Shown: positions 33,781 to 41,438 of the stretch, piece after piece | Position numbering within the stretch: the first letter of the stretch is position 1 | Layout of the letters: the number at the start of each line of letters is the position of its first letter | Assembly (NCBI GenBank): GCA_040218045.1 | Contig: JAVJQA010000033.1 | Span: 248,001 to 312,000, forward strand | Source of the DNA: Marinoscillum sp040218045 | Lineage (GTDB): Bacteria > Bacteroidota > Bacteroidia > Cytophagales > Cyclobacteriaceae | Length of the DNA: 64,000 nt | Direction of reading: 5' to 3' | Made by a program: the position numbers and the translations under genes | Notes under the pieces: model-generated | Seen by the model: only the letters and a program-made list of their open reading frames with translations | What the model was told of the DNA's origin: nothing | Databases searched by the model: none

Positions 33781-36700
33781 TCAGCTGTTTAAAACTTGAA
33801 GCAAGGTGGCATCAAAGTCGAATTTAGCTTCAGTTTTAGACCAAAGTCGCTTTTGGTTTCTTTTAATCATAATAATATCTTTATCAGAAACGTACCTAAT
33901 CATTCCTTCCAGAAATACATTTGAAGAAAGTTTTGAAAACGTACTAGAATCCAGAGATTGAAACCAATTATCAATTTCCTTATTTTCAACTCGTTTGCCT
34001 AAATCAGGCACATCGAGATCGTGGTTTTTCAAAGTAAACTTCACCGCTGCAAGGGATGATCTTTTTGGTAAATAAGTAACGACATCAAATTTTTCCCCTG
34101 GATCGAGATACTGCGACCAAGAATCAACAAATGAGTGTATGTAACTATCTAGTTCTCCTTCTCTTTTCATGGCTTTTAAATAGTCACTTTCTGTCCCATT
34201 ATAGAACTGATCAATATCATAAGTACATCGTTCCATAACAAGATCTCTTTCAAAATCTGTTAATCGATATATATCAAAAACTAATTCGTCCAATTCGGAT
34301 TCAAGAGATGATAGACTTTGTTTGTTTTTGTTGGAATCAAAAAGACCTACCTGACCTGATCGAGAATCAGACGGTTCCGACTCAGATAATTTTCTAACAA
34401 TATTTATTAACTTTTTACATGAATCTTGATCCAAATTTGGAATAGGGAATTTAAGTACTTCGTTCTTATGAATCTCTTGCATCCAGGTTCCCCATGTACT
34501 AGCCGTCATGAACATATAATACTTGAAAAGAGAAGACCATAGTATTGCTGTAATCGGCTCATACAAATGGCCAAAATCCTCTTGAAGCTTAATGCATATC
34601 AATGAATGGCGATAGGCAAAAGAATCAGTTTCCAGGCGAGCAATAATTTGCCCTTTTGGGTTCGAGCTTTGTAAAATACCTCTCCTTATAAGTATTCTTT
34701 TTCCTTCATAAAAAGCTTTCTTGCCACGTAATTTAACCTTAGGAGGAACTACGATAAGTTTTGAACGATCAGTTGGTTTATTCAAATCAAAGCGACCATA
34801 CTTATGATTAAAACATCTTACTGGGATTTCTTTATATTCTTGGAGCCATGTTGACGGATTAGCTTTATTTGCTTCCTGAAATCCTTGTCCACAATCTTCC
34901 AATCTAACAAAATGTTGTAATGGAAAATGTCGTCTAATCGAGCTAATTAAATTAAAATCATAGCTATTCCCCCAATAAAATATCTTCCAAATGTCGTGGG
35001 TATTGGTTTGATGATAAAGAATACTCTTGTAATCATTTTTATTTACAAGGACTATCTTATTCTTCTCAACATTGATTGATCGTTTTAGGGTCACGTACCT
35101 TATCACCGAATCTTGAGTTGGATCTTTCTTACGGCATTTGATCAAAACAAAAGGAGATATGGCCTCTGAAAAAAAGACCCGTCTTACATGGGAAAAATTG
35201 ATTATTTCTTCCAGTGTACAACTACTCAGAAACCTTTTCTTAAAAGCATTACTTACTTCTGAGTATTTAAAAAGTATACCGCTGGAAACGAGTAAATTGC
35301 AAACTCCTTCTGGTTTTAGAAAATCAAGAGATCTCCAAATGAATGCATGTGATGGTTCCTTATCGGGGAACTCAAGCCCTTTTGCTGAACACCATTCCTC
35401 AATAATCGACAGATTAGATCTAGCCTCATGATCCTTAGTAGAAGGTGTGCCCCAAGGAGGGTTGCCAACAATTATATCAAAAGAATTTTTAGAAAACACC
35501 TTTAATACAGAGTTATCATCAAATGAATTAGCCCTTAATAGAATATTGAAGTGATTTGTCCCGCTATCCCCTTTAAAGATGAAAAAGGGCAATTTCATAC
35601 CTTCCCTTATAAAATCAAGAATACTTGGAGGTTTAAGATAGTGCAAAAAGGAAAGGTACAAACTAAATGCTGCTATCTTAATGGCTTCTTCATTAATATC
35701 AATTCCATATATCTGATTCTTGAGAATATCTAAAAGCTGATTCACTTCAAGAGATTCTGACTTCCTTTTGAGGAGATGAAATCTGACAATTCTTCGAAAT
35801 GACTCAACAAGAAAGATACCCGAACCACAAGCTGGATCCAGTATTTTGGGGTTACTCTGCAATGCTTCAAGATTCAGAGTCCCTGACAAAGAATATTCGA
35901 CTAGAGAGGAAGGTGTATAGTGGGTACCAGCTCCATCCTTTAACTGTTGGGTCTTTTTATCAATTAGATTCTCTGAATGATAGAATTCTTCATAGATACT
36001 ACTAATCAGATCAATAGGAATGACATCAAAGCTATAAGCCCAAAGAAACAAGGATAATTGACCTTCATCATCTCTTCCCATTAGGAAACTCTGCAATAAA
36101 TGAAGGTGTTGATAATTAACAAATTTTTCTTCCTGACTATCCGTCTGAAATGTATCTCCGTTAAAATCATCTGCTATTTTTTTGAATAGAGCGTAGGTAA
36201 ATGCCTTGTCTTTTAGAACTCTCGGGTAAAGAAGTTTACGCATTTCATCTCTATAAAAATATCCCTGAGGTTCATCTTCTAAAATGGATAGCCATCTCTG
36301 ATCTTCAGAAGCAACTTGCTTGAAATAGTCATATGTAAGAACCCCTCTATCCTCCAGATATCTTATAAAGATCGACCTACCAATAAGTGCATGAGCATAT
36401 TTTAACTTTTCACCAGCGAGTCCCTGATCAAAAAGTTGCTTCCTGACCTTTTTCAAATCAGAAATCAAAGTTTGATCAGCTCGCTTATTTACAGTGTTAA
36501 ATTCCTTGCCGTTAAAAACAGCCCCTGATTCAACTTGTTCTCTACTAAATTTTTGCAGTTTTTTGGTTATCTGAGTTATAGTAGAGATAGGGTCAATTAA
36601 AGGAACCAACTCAGAATTGTTTTTAGCAGGATCTGCTGCTAAGTCAAAAACATTAATCTGATTTCCTATATCAATGAAAACCAATCGTGGTCTAGCCAAC

Positions 36701-36975
36701 GACCAGACAGAATTGTAAACTTGAAACAACTTATTTTTTTCAACCTTACTAGCATCGATAAATACCAAAACAGGATTGTCCTGAACAAAGAAAAGCTTAT
36801 CTACTTTAAAGTGATGCTTTGAATTTAAAACATGACACGCACTGATCCATTCACCTTTTGATAGAAAAGTTTGTTCCTCAATATCAGCAATTGATGAAGA
36901 AATATCTATGAGATCACCTGCTGCATAATTTAAGGCACTATATAAATCACTAAGTAACAATGATGGGTGACTCAT
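33781..36975 (-). CDS. Eco57I-like N6-adenine DNA methyltransferase
   Basis: A 1064-residue protein. An N-terminal domain (about 1-190) precedes a class I methyltransferase core with motif I DPACGSGIF (near residue 380) and motif IV NPPW (near 504), the combination of gamma-type N6-adenine methylases. A C-terminal region (about 690-900) with IPVRCFNHKYG and ILIRRGILQS resembles the target recognition part of Eco57I/PglX-like enzymes. The length suits Type IIG enzymes or phage-defence methylases. It overlaps the S24 regulator stop by 4 bp and is followed by a nuclease-like gene, so it acts in a compact restriction-type operon. Confidence 0.85.
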   Translation of the reverse strand: MSHPSLLLSDLYSALNYAAGDLIDISSSIADIEEQTFLSKGEWISACHVLNSKHHFKVDKLFFVQDNPVLVFIDASKVEKNKLFQVYNSVWSLARPRLVFIDIGNQINVFDLAADPAKNNSELVPLIDPISTITQITKKLQKFSREQVESGAVFNGKEFNTVNKRADQTLISDLKKVRKQLFDQGLAGEKLKYAHALIGRSIFIRYLEDRGVLTYDYFKQVASEDQRWLSILEDEPQGYFYRDEMRKLLYPRVLKDKAFTYALFKKIADDFNGDTFQTDSQEEKFVNYQHLHLLQSFLMGRDDEGQLSLFLWAYSFDVIPIDLISSIYEEFYHSENLIDKKTQQLKDGAGTHYTPSSLVEYSLSGTLNLEALQSNPKILDPACGSGIFLVESFRRIVRFHLLKRKSESLEVNQLLDILKNQIYGIDINEEAIKIAAFSLYLSFLHYLKPPSILDFIREGMKLPFFIFKGDSGTNHFNILLRANSFDDNSVLKVFSKNSFDIIVGNPPWGTPSTKDHEARSNLSIIEEWCSAKGLEFPDKEPSHAFIWRSLDFLKPEGVCNLLVSSGILFKYSEVSNAFKKRFLSSCTLEEIINFSHVRRVFFSEAISPFVLIKCRKKDPTQDSVIRYVTLKRSINVEKNKIVLVNKNDYKSILYHQTNTHDIWKIFYWGNSYDFNLISSIRRHFPLQHFVRLEDCGQGFQEANKANPSTWLQEYKEIPVRCFNHKYGRFDLNKPTDRSKLIVVPPKVKLRGKKAFYEGKRILIRRGILQSSNPKGQIIARLETDSFAYRHSLICIKLQEDFGHLYEPITAILWSSLFKYYMFMTASTWGTWMQEIHKNEVLKFPIPNLDQDSCKKLINIVRKLSESEPSDSRSGQVGLFDSNKNKQSLSSLESELDELVFDIYRLTDFERDLVMERCTYDIDQFYNGTESDYLKAMKREGELDSYIHSFVDSWSQYLDPGEKFDVVTYLPKRSSLAAVKFTLKNHDLDVPDLGKRVENKEIDNWFQSLDSSTFSKLSSNVFLEGMIRYVSDKDIIMIKRNQKRLWSKTEAKFDFDATLLQVLNS

Positions 36976-37622
36976 AATTCTTGCTTAATTGTTCTTGGTG
37001 TTAAATTCTTAGAAATTACTCCTTTGACCTGCCATATTGATCTAATTGACGTTTTGTCAACATCATATGGATCGTACATATCATTATCGGAAACTAAAGA
37101 TAAAAGGCTGTTGTCAGAGCCTTTATATAACCTTTTAACTACCTGTCCATCATTACCTATTATCAAATACAATTCACCCCACTTAATCGAATCTTTCTCG
37201 CTTCTTTTCACAACAAGAAAATCACCATTACAAAACGTTGGATACATGCTATCTCCATCAACACCAATCAAGTACAGATCATCTTCATAGAAGATAGGAA
37301 CGGAGAACTTGACTGTGGATGAAAGTTGATTATCAGATGAAAAGTCACTTAGAAAACCTGCTTGTGCCGAAACAGGAACGTACGAAATATTTAAGCGCTC
37401 ATCCACGTTTTCGGAATTACTACCCTTAGTTTCAAAATCATTATATAACAAAGTATGAGGTGCAATACCGAATACTTCTGCGAGTTCAAAAAGCCGAGAC
37501 ACTGTTAATTGAATATCTCCACGCTCAATTTTGCTGTAGGTACTTACCTTGATATTCAGCCTATCGGCAATATCCTGCTGACTTAACTTTTTAAGTTTTC
37601 TGAAAGAGTGTAGATCGATCAT
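36972..37622 (-). CDS. S24-family autoproteolytic repressor (HTH + LexA-like peptidase)
   Basis: A 216-residue regulator: HTH of XRE type (about 2-58, LSQQDIADRLNIKVSTYSKIERG) plus S24 peptidase domain with GDSMYPTF (nucleophile Ser125) and VVKRLYK (Lys163). A candidate cleavage bond Ala-Gly is at AQAGF (88-89). Such repressors are cleaved upon DNA damage. I chose ATG 37622: the -7 box at 37643-37650 sits upstream, and longer starts would overlap it. It leads the methylase and nuclease operon, so that operon is probably derepressed by damage or controlled in level. Confidence 0.88.
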   Translation of the reverse strand: MIDLHSFRKLKKLSQQDIADRLNIKVSTYSKIERGDIQLTVSRLFELAEVFGIAPHTLLYNDFETKGSNSENVDERLNISYVPVSAQAGFLSDFSSDNQLSSTVKFSVPIFYEDDLYLIGVDGDSMYPTFCNGDFLVVKRSEKDSIKWGELYLIIGNDGQVVKRLYKGSDNSLLSLVSDNDMYDPYDVDKTSIRSIWQVKGVISKNLTPRTIKQEL

Positions 37623-37642
37623 CATTAAATCAACTAATAATA

Positions 37643-37650
37643 CAAACATA
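37643..37650 (-). promoter_or_regulatory. -7 box of the S24-methylase operon
   Basis: Read on the minus strand TATGTTTG, a perfect TAnnTTTG, some 20 bp before the chosen start codon. It argues against the upstream start at 37649. TGATA direct repeats next to it may bind the repressor. Confidence 0.55.
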
Positions 37651-37707
37651 TCAATTTATTATCATTTAAGGAGAAATTTTCTACAAATTCTACTATTAGG
37701 AAAATAA

Positions 37708-38427
37708 TTAGCGTTTGTCCAATGAGTTTATGAAGGACATCAAATTGAACATTTCTCTCATCCTGGATCGCACTCTGTTTCCATATATTCCTTCGATTTC
37801 CGAGCTATTTAAATTAGTTGTAATATGAGTGGGCATAGTATGACTAACAAATAGATCGTACCTTGAGAGGAGGATTTCGGCCATGACATTACAGTCGGTG
37901 CCGTAGTGCTTCATGATGGTTTCTGCTCCCAGATCATCGAAGCAATAGATCTTGGGCTGCCACTCCTGATTACGGGTGACAAAGGAATGATCGCTGTATT
38001 TCTGGATAACTGAAAAGCCCTCTTTGTTAAATTCAAAGGCGATTTTGCGACATGGCGCCATGATGTGATGTGTATGTGCTGCTGAGATGTAACGCATCAA
38101 GTTCATGAGTGAAGTCTTGCCGCAACCAATGGGGCCGGTGAGGAGGATGCCCTTTTTGAATGAAATGCCTAAACGATCAGCGTTTTCCTGGTCTCTAAGG
38201 AAGTACACCAAGAGTTTGAAGATTACTTCGTGATCCTCCTCGATGATCTGAAAGTGTTTTCCATAGAGGCGTTTGCCGGAATGCTCAAGGATGGAGAGGC
38301 ATTCAGGGAAGGGGAATTTCTCTGAGGAGAAATTTCCTGCATACGCAGGAGATCCCGGATCTTCACTGCGTTGCGTCCGGGATGACGACTTACAATCATC
38401 TACCATATTTACCTCCTTCCTTTCCAC
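37708..38427 (-). CDS. DnaC/IstB-like AAA+ ATPase with REP-derived N-terminus
   Basis: A 239-residue AAA+ ATPase with Walker A GPIGCGKTS (98-106) and Walker B KIYCFDDLG (159-167), and a Thr-Asn sensor region (THITTNLNSSEIEG). It resembles helicase loaders (DnaC) encoded by Bacteroidota mobilisable elements. Residues 14-31 (SSRTQRSEDPGSPAYAG) are translated from a palindromic REP-like repeat (38336-38383) inserted in frame, so the natural start may be near residue 36. It belongs to the helper group with the HTH protein and excisionase-like gene. Confidence 0.8.
   Translation of the reverse strand: MERKEVNMVDDCKSSSRTQRSEDPGSPAYAGNFSSEKFPFPECLSILEHSGKRLYGKHFQIIEEDHEVIFKLLVYFLRDQENADRLGISFKKGILLTGPIGCGKTSLMNLMRYISAAHTHHIMAPCRKIAFEFNKEGFSVIQKYSDHSFVTRNQEWQPKIYCFDDLGAETIMKHYGTDCNVMAEILLSRYDLFVSHTMPTHITTNLNSSEIEGIYGNRVRSRMREMFNLMSFINSLDKR
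38315..38383. repeat. REP-like palindromes inside the ATPase gene
   Basis: Three hairpins in a row: AATTTCTC/GAGAAATT (38315-38334), CCTGC/GCAGG (38336-38349) and ATCCCGGA/TCCGGGAT (38352-38383). The last two have the composition of REP-like elements that occur between Bacteroidota genes. Confidence 0.65.
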
Positions 38428-38710
38428 TCAGGCCGTGGGAGCCCATACTTTCTGTCTTGACCGCTGCGGCGAACCGCCAGAGAGTATGCAAAGAGGTCAA
38501 GGAGCTAGCCGCCCGCCCTGTAAATTCTGCACGGAAAAATTGATTTGAAAGTGCACGCAAAAGCAAACCTGCCTTGCTGGCAGGCAGGCTCATCCCGATT
38601 GCATTGGGACTCAAACATGCTTTTGCAAATTGGTTTTCACAAACCCAATTTTTCTTACGCTCATTATTTAAGGGCCTTTCGAGATCATATGTGATCCTAG
38701 TCTCTGTCAT
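38396..38710 (-). CDS. Doubtful 104-residue reading frame
   Basis: The frame overlaps the stop of the preceding gene by 4 bp (ATGA) and would fit an operon, but its translation is built partly from a REP-like palindrome (38568-38609) and has no domain. It ends 32 bp inside the ATPase gene. Either a real but repeat-invaded gene or a chance frame; I lean to the latter. Confidence 0.25.
   Translation of the reverse strand: MTETRITYDLERPLNNERKKNWVCENQFAKACLSPNAIGMSLPASKAGLLLRALSNQFFRAEFTGRAASSLTSLHTLWRFAAAVKTESMGSHGLSGKEGGKYGR
38568..38609. repeat. REP-like palindrome
   Basis: CCTGCC (38568-38573), loop TTGCT, GGCAGG (38579-38584), then a second imperfect hairpin (TCCC..GGGA, 38593-38609). Same family as the repeats at 5451-5467 and 38336-38383. 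Confidence 0.6.
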
Positions 38711-39159
38711 AAGGGTTCATTGAAATCTTTATTTTGATTGACATGGGTGTTTGATTGTTTTACTTGTTTAGTACTGTTTATATAAGGTCGCAATGCTCTT
38801 TCACTACTCTTATCACTGGTTGTATCACTACTCATATCGAAACTGAACATGTTCACAGTACTGCCACGAAGTGGATTATGAGATGGCTGATAGTGGATGT
38901 AATTCCAATTGTGAAGGTCTTTCATGCATTTGGAATAGGTGTTGGCCGATCCGATTTTTGATAGCTGCATTACTTCCACTCTCGCTACGGATAATGGGTT
39001 TCTAAACCGATTCATATTCCATAACTGGAAGAGTGCCAAATACAAGCTAATGTGGGTCGGATTGATCCTGGCATCTTCTTGTATTTTGGCAAACCAGTTG
39101 TTGAGATGATGGATGTAGTTGATACCTCCCGCCTTACTAGAGGGGGACTCACTACTCAT
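38707..39159 (-). CDS. HTH replication/initiation-type protein of the element
   Basis: A 150-residue protein with a winged-helix-like part (about 30-90: NPTHISLYLALFQLWN, then SKIGSANTYSKCMKDLHNWNYIHY) of the kind placed before DnaC-like loaders in Bacteroidota elements. The C-terminal 50 residues are Ser- and Thr-rich and disordered. It follows the excisionase-like gene by 3 bp, so the two are co-transcribed. DNA binding in element replication is inferred. Confidence 0.7.
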   Translation of the reverse strand: MSSESPSSKAGGINYIHHLNNWFAKIQEDARINPTHISLYLALFQLWNMNRFRNPLSVARVEVMQLSKIGSANTYSKCMKDLHNWNYIHYQPSHNPLRGSTVNMFSFDMSSDTTSDKSSERALRPYINSTKQVKQSNTHVNQNKDFNEPL

Positions 39160-39162
39160 AGT

Positions 39163-39432
39163 TTAGCTATTGATTTTATTGTCATTAAGCATAGCCTGAA
39201 GATCGGTCATCTCGTAGAATATGACTCCTCCAATCTTGGTGAAGGGTAGGTGGCCATTGACTCTAAGGTTTTGTAATGTGCCTGGTGAGATCTTCAGAAG
39301 CTTACGCACTTCTGAAGATTTTAACCATTGCTTTTGTGTACCTCCAGTTTCATGAAGGAGTGTTTTGATCTCTCCAAGTAATTCCTCCTTGAATTCCTTG
39401 AGATCTTCCGATGTAATGATTTCTGCTGCCAT
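39163..39432 (-). CDS. Excisionase-like MerR/HTH protein
   Basis: An 89-residue protein with a helical N-terminus and a MerR-like winged HTH (about 36-82: QWLKSSEVRKLLKISPGTLQNLRVNGHLPFTKIGGVIFYEMTDLQAML). These proteins control excision of Bacteroidota elements or act as their regulators. Its start codon and first five codons lie in the right copy of the candidate att repeat (39417-39442), so the gene would be put under a new upstream region after excision. It heads the helper operon. Confidence 0.85.
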   Translation of the reverse strand: MAAEIITSEDLKEFKEELLGEIKTLLHETGGTQKQWLKSSEVRKLLKISPGTLQNLRVNGHLPFTKIGGVIFYEMTDLQAMLNDNKINS

Positions 39433-39442
39433 TCGATAACAA
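39417..39442 (+). repeat. Right copy of the 26-bp direct repeat (candidate attR)
   Basis: Identical to 21419-21444 over 26 bp and divergent on both sides. It contains the excisionase-like gene's start. Confidence 0.6.
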
Positions 39443-39534
39443 TCGTTTTGTTAAACATTGATTTTACAGGATCAAAGTTGTGTGGCTTTAGGATCATTTG
39501 TTCACAACATGATTCCAAGCTTGGAACACTTTTT

Positions 39535-40380
39535 TCAATTTTCTCTCAGCTTTTTTATTAAACTGGCCTTGAGCTGGTCCAAGAACTGTGTTGGGTTCTT
39601 TCGGATCTTCAAATCAATAGCTCCTCGATAAATATTTCCAACCTCAACATCAAATACATATGCGGCCATCTCTGCAATTTCCTTAATGGGTTTTGAGCCT
39701 CCATCTATGGAATTATTGGCATGAAGTGCATAAATCAACTCGATCAAGTCCATTTTTGAGGCAGACCATTTGTAAGGAAAATTCGAATCCAAGCTTGGGA
39801 GACCTTGGGAATTAGGGTCTCCCAAATTTGCCAATCGTCCCGTTAGGTAACTTGCGTATTTTTCATAACCGTAAATCCTTGCCAGAACGACATCATGGTA
39901 TGTGGAAAACTCCGGATCTATATGATACAGAGAATCATCATGAATTAGAGATAATTGTTCCTCTCCCCTCAAGAAATAGGCTTGATCCTGATAGGTCAAG
40001 TCACTCATGACATAGGAATAGAATGTCTTATTTCTGGAGGTAAACGCAGCTATAGATTTCTGCTCTTTCTTAATACGCCTCTTTTGCAGTGCTGAATATC
40101 CTAGTGGCATGTTTACTTCAAGGGAAAGGACACTATGATGGTATACCATCAATGCAAGAACGTCAGGCTTTACATGACGGAAAAAGCAGATTTCTTCATT
40201 CATGGAAGAAAATCCTTCCCGAATCACAAATTCTCTTAGTGACTGTAACGTCAAACGAACCTCTGTAATACAAAGGTTCGATCTCTTGATGGGATCAGGT
40301 TGTGCCTTCTCTATGTGCTTAATATTTTTAAATAACGGCTCTGTTATATGGGCATACTTTTTCCTTTGGGTTCTTATCAA
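39535..40380 (-). CDS. rteC: RteC-family element regulator
   Basis: A 281-residue RteC domain protein. Conserved pieces are EEICFFRHVKPDVLALMVYHHSVLSLE, KKEQKSIAAFTSRNKTFYSYV, TYQDQAYFLRGEE and DPEFSTYHDVVLARIYGYEKYASYL. In CTnDOT RteC activates the excision operon by binding upstream of it, and here the gene is just upstream of, and on the same strand as, the excisionase-like gene (about 100 bp gap). This suggests the element once extended at least here, although the 26-bp repeat lies between. Confidence 0.9.
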   Translation of the reverse strand: MIRTQRKKYAHITEPLFKNIKHIEKAQPDPIKRSNLCITEVRLTLQSLREFVIREGFSSMNEEICFFRHVKPDVLALMVYHHSVLSLEVNMPLGYSALQKRRIKKEQKSIAAFTSRNKTFYSYVMSDLTYQDQAYFLRGEEQLSLIHDDSLYHIDPEFSTYHDVVLARIYGYEKYASYLTGRLANLGDPNSQGLPSLDSNFPYKWSASKMDLIELIYALHANNSIDGGSKPIKEIAEMAAYVFDVEVGNIYRGAIDLKIRKNPTQFLDQLKASLIKKLREN

Positions 40381-40464
40381 TTGTAGTGAGTATTAAGGTT
40401 CTACCATTAGCTATTCTTATGGTTGATGGTTTAAACTTTCTCAGGATGTATTCCACTGCCTCCT

Positions 40465-40491
40465 CCAAGATTCTCACAATGAGAATCTTGG
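40465..40491. repeat. 12-bp perfect inverted repeat
   Basis: CCAAGATTCTCA (40465-40476), 3-nt loop CAA, exact complement (40480-40491). It has no U tract, so a regulatory dyad, recombination site or element end is more likely than a terminator. The surrounding 40381-40558 gap has only a doubtful 65-residue frame. Confidence 0.5.
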
Positions 40492-40558
40492 TGAGCCTAA
40501 TAGGAAATATTGATAGTAAATTCATTTTCTGATCCTATGTATTCCGACTCTAATTCAA

Positions 40559-40950
40559 TTATGGATAAAGCCTCATACCTAAAAATTCAGTATTCAGAAA
40601 CCGATTTTGCCTAGTTAGCTGTCCTTGTTCTTTAGTACTACCGTTTCCTGAGGGTTTGTTACAATTCTTTTTGACTTCTTTTTTCTCCTGCCCCGCCAAA
40701 CAACAAATCCTGTAACAGGCAGACTCGTCGCAATAAGGCCTGCAAAGAACACAAGGAATTTTCCAGGTAGACCTAATCTGGCCCAACATGGATATGTAGT
40801 TTGCTTCCATCAATTTGTCTCCCAGGTTAGTTTCTTTCCAGAGTTCACTTCCTAAAACTTTTCCAGTATATTGATCTATAACATACGCATCATGTCGGTT
40901 GTAAAACAATCCATCACGATAGTTTAGTGTCTGCTTTTGATCACAGGTTT
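40559..40950 (-). pseudogene. PepSY-domain membrane protein, decayed 3' fragment
   Basis: A remnant of an iron-regulated PepSY membrane protein. In one frame it reads RHDAYVIDQYTGKVLGSELW; the continuing helix pair GLPGKFLVFFAGLIAT and VTGFVVWRGRRK is in another frame, and IHVG sits in the third. Two frameshifts and a missing 5' part mark it as dead. It may have been broken when the neighbouring element arrived. Confidence 0.7.
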
Positions 40951-40956
40951 AATAGA

Positions 40957-40977
40957 AGTTATTATTATTATTATTAT
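40957..40977. repeat. (ATT)n microsatellite
   Basis: About six tandem ATT units just downstream of the following minus-strand gene. Short and prone to slippage. Confidence 0.6.
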
Positions 40978-40981
40978 CTGC

Positions 40982-41353
40982 TTATGCCTTCCCCAAGATT
41001 TCCGGCTTCACCTTTGATCCCGTAAGCCAAACTCTATCCAGATAATAGAATTCTGGAGACAGTGCAAGTTTTAAGTATAGCTCTTCAACAAGCCTCATGT
41101 CTTCAATTTTTGCTCCAAGAGAAAGGAAATTAACGTTTTCTGAACAATTATTCTGGTTAACCAGCGTACCTACTGCATAATAAGTGAATAATGCTTCATT
41201 CTGAGTTGCCCGAAACAATTGTATGTTTTCACAATGCAATTGGTCACTCATCTCTATGATTCTCATAAATAAATCCTCAAAAAACCGATGATCCTTAGGC
41301 TTAACAGACATTTTAACAAAAACATGTGTTGTTGTCTTGGATTTATCTTTCAT
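40982..41353 (-). CDS. Hypothetical protein
   Basis: A 123-residue soluble protein with alternating alpha and beta elements (THVFVKMSVKPKDHRFFEDLFMRII, then NIQLFRAT and FTYYAVGTLV) and no family I recognise. The ferredoxin-like pattern could fit a dimeric alpha+beta barrel, but this is weak. It is a single gene downstream of the large surface protein. Confidence 0.55.
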   Translation of the reverse strand: MKDKSKTTTHVFVKMSVKPKDHRFFEDLFMRIIEMSDQLHCENIQLFRATQNEALFTYYAVGTLVNQNNCSENVNFLSLGAKIEDMRLVEELYLKLALSPEFYYLDRVWLTGSKVKPEILGKA

Positions 41354-41402
41354 ATTGGCTTAGAGCGATTAACAAATAAGGTATGGTTGGGAAAATAATT
41401 TA

Positions 41403-41427
41403 GTATGACCTCCGTTGGAGGCCATAC
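41403..41427 (-). terminator. Hairpin after the giant surface protein gene
   Basis: GTATG-A-CCTCC, loop GTT, GGAGG-C-CATAC, one mismatch in 11 bp, 11 bp after the stop, followed on the minus strand by TAAATTATTTT. Confidence 0.7.
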
Positions 41428-41438
41428 ATAAAGCTGAC

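Larger units (their letters stand above)
21419..39442. mobile_element. Candidate 18-kb integrated defence element
   Basis: Bounded by a 26-bp perfect direct repeat, with a CTnDOT-type tyrosine recombinase at the left end and an excisionase-like HTH gene, a replication-type HTH protein and a DnaC-like ATPase at the right. Between them is defence cargo: CBASS with STING, HigBA, an S24/methylase/nuclease operon, plus non-coding RNAs. No relaxase, VirB/Tra or transposase genes are visible, so it is at most a non-self-transmissible element. The right boundary is uncertain, because rteC, normally found with such excisionase genes, lies just outside at 39535-40380, and the true end could be nearer 40560. 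Confidence 0.55.

Noticed and set aside
40328..40525. 65-codon minus-strand frame overlapping the rteC start
   Set aside because: It runs through the 12-bp perfect dyad, lacks a domain and overlaps rteC by 53 bp; too weak to call as a gene.
40690..40702. CTGCCCCG as a possible right-end copy of the tRNA-Pro 3' end
   Set aside because: Only 8 bp are shared, and the place lies within the PepSY remnant; no longer match to the tRNA 3' end was found on the right side.
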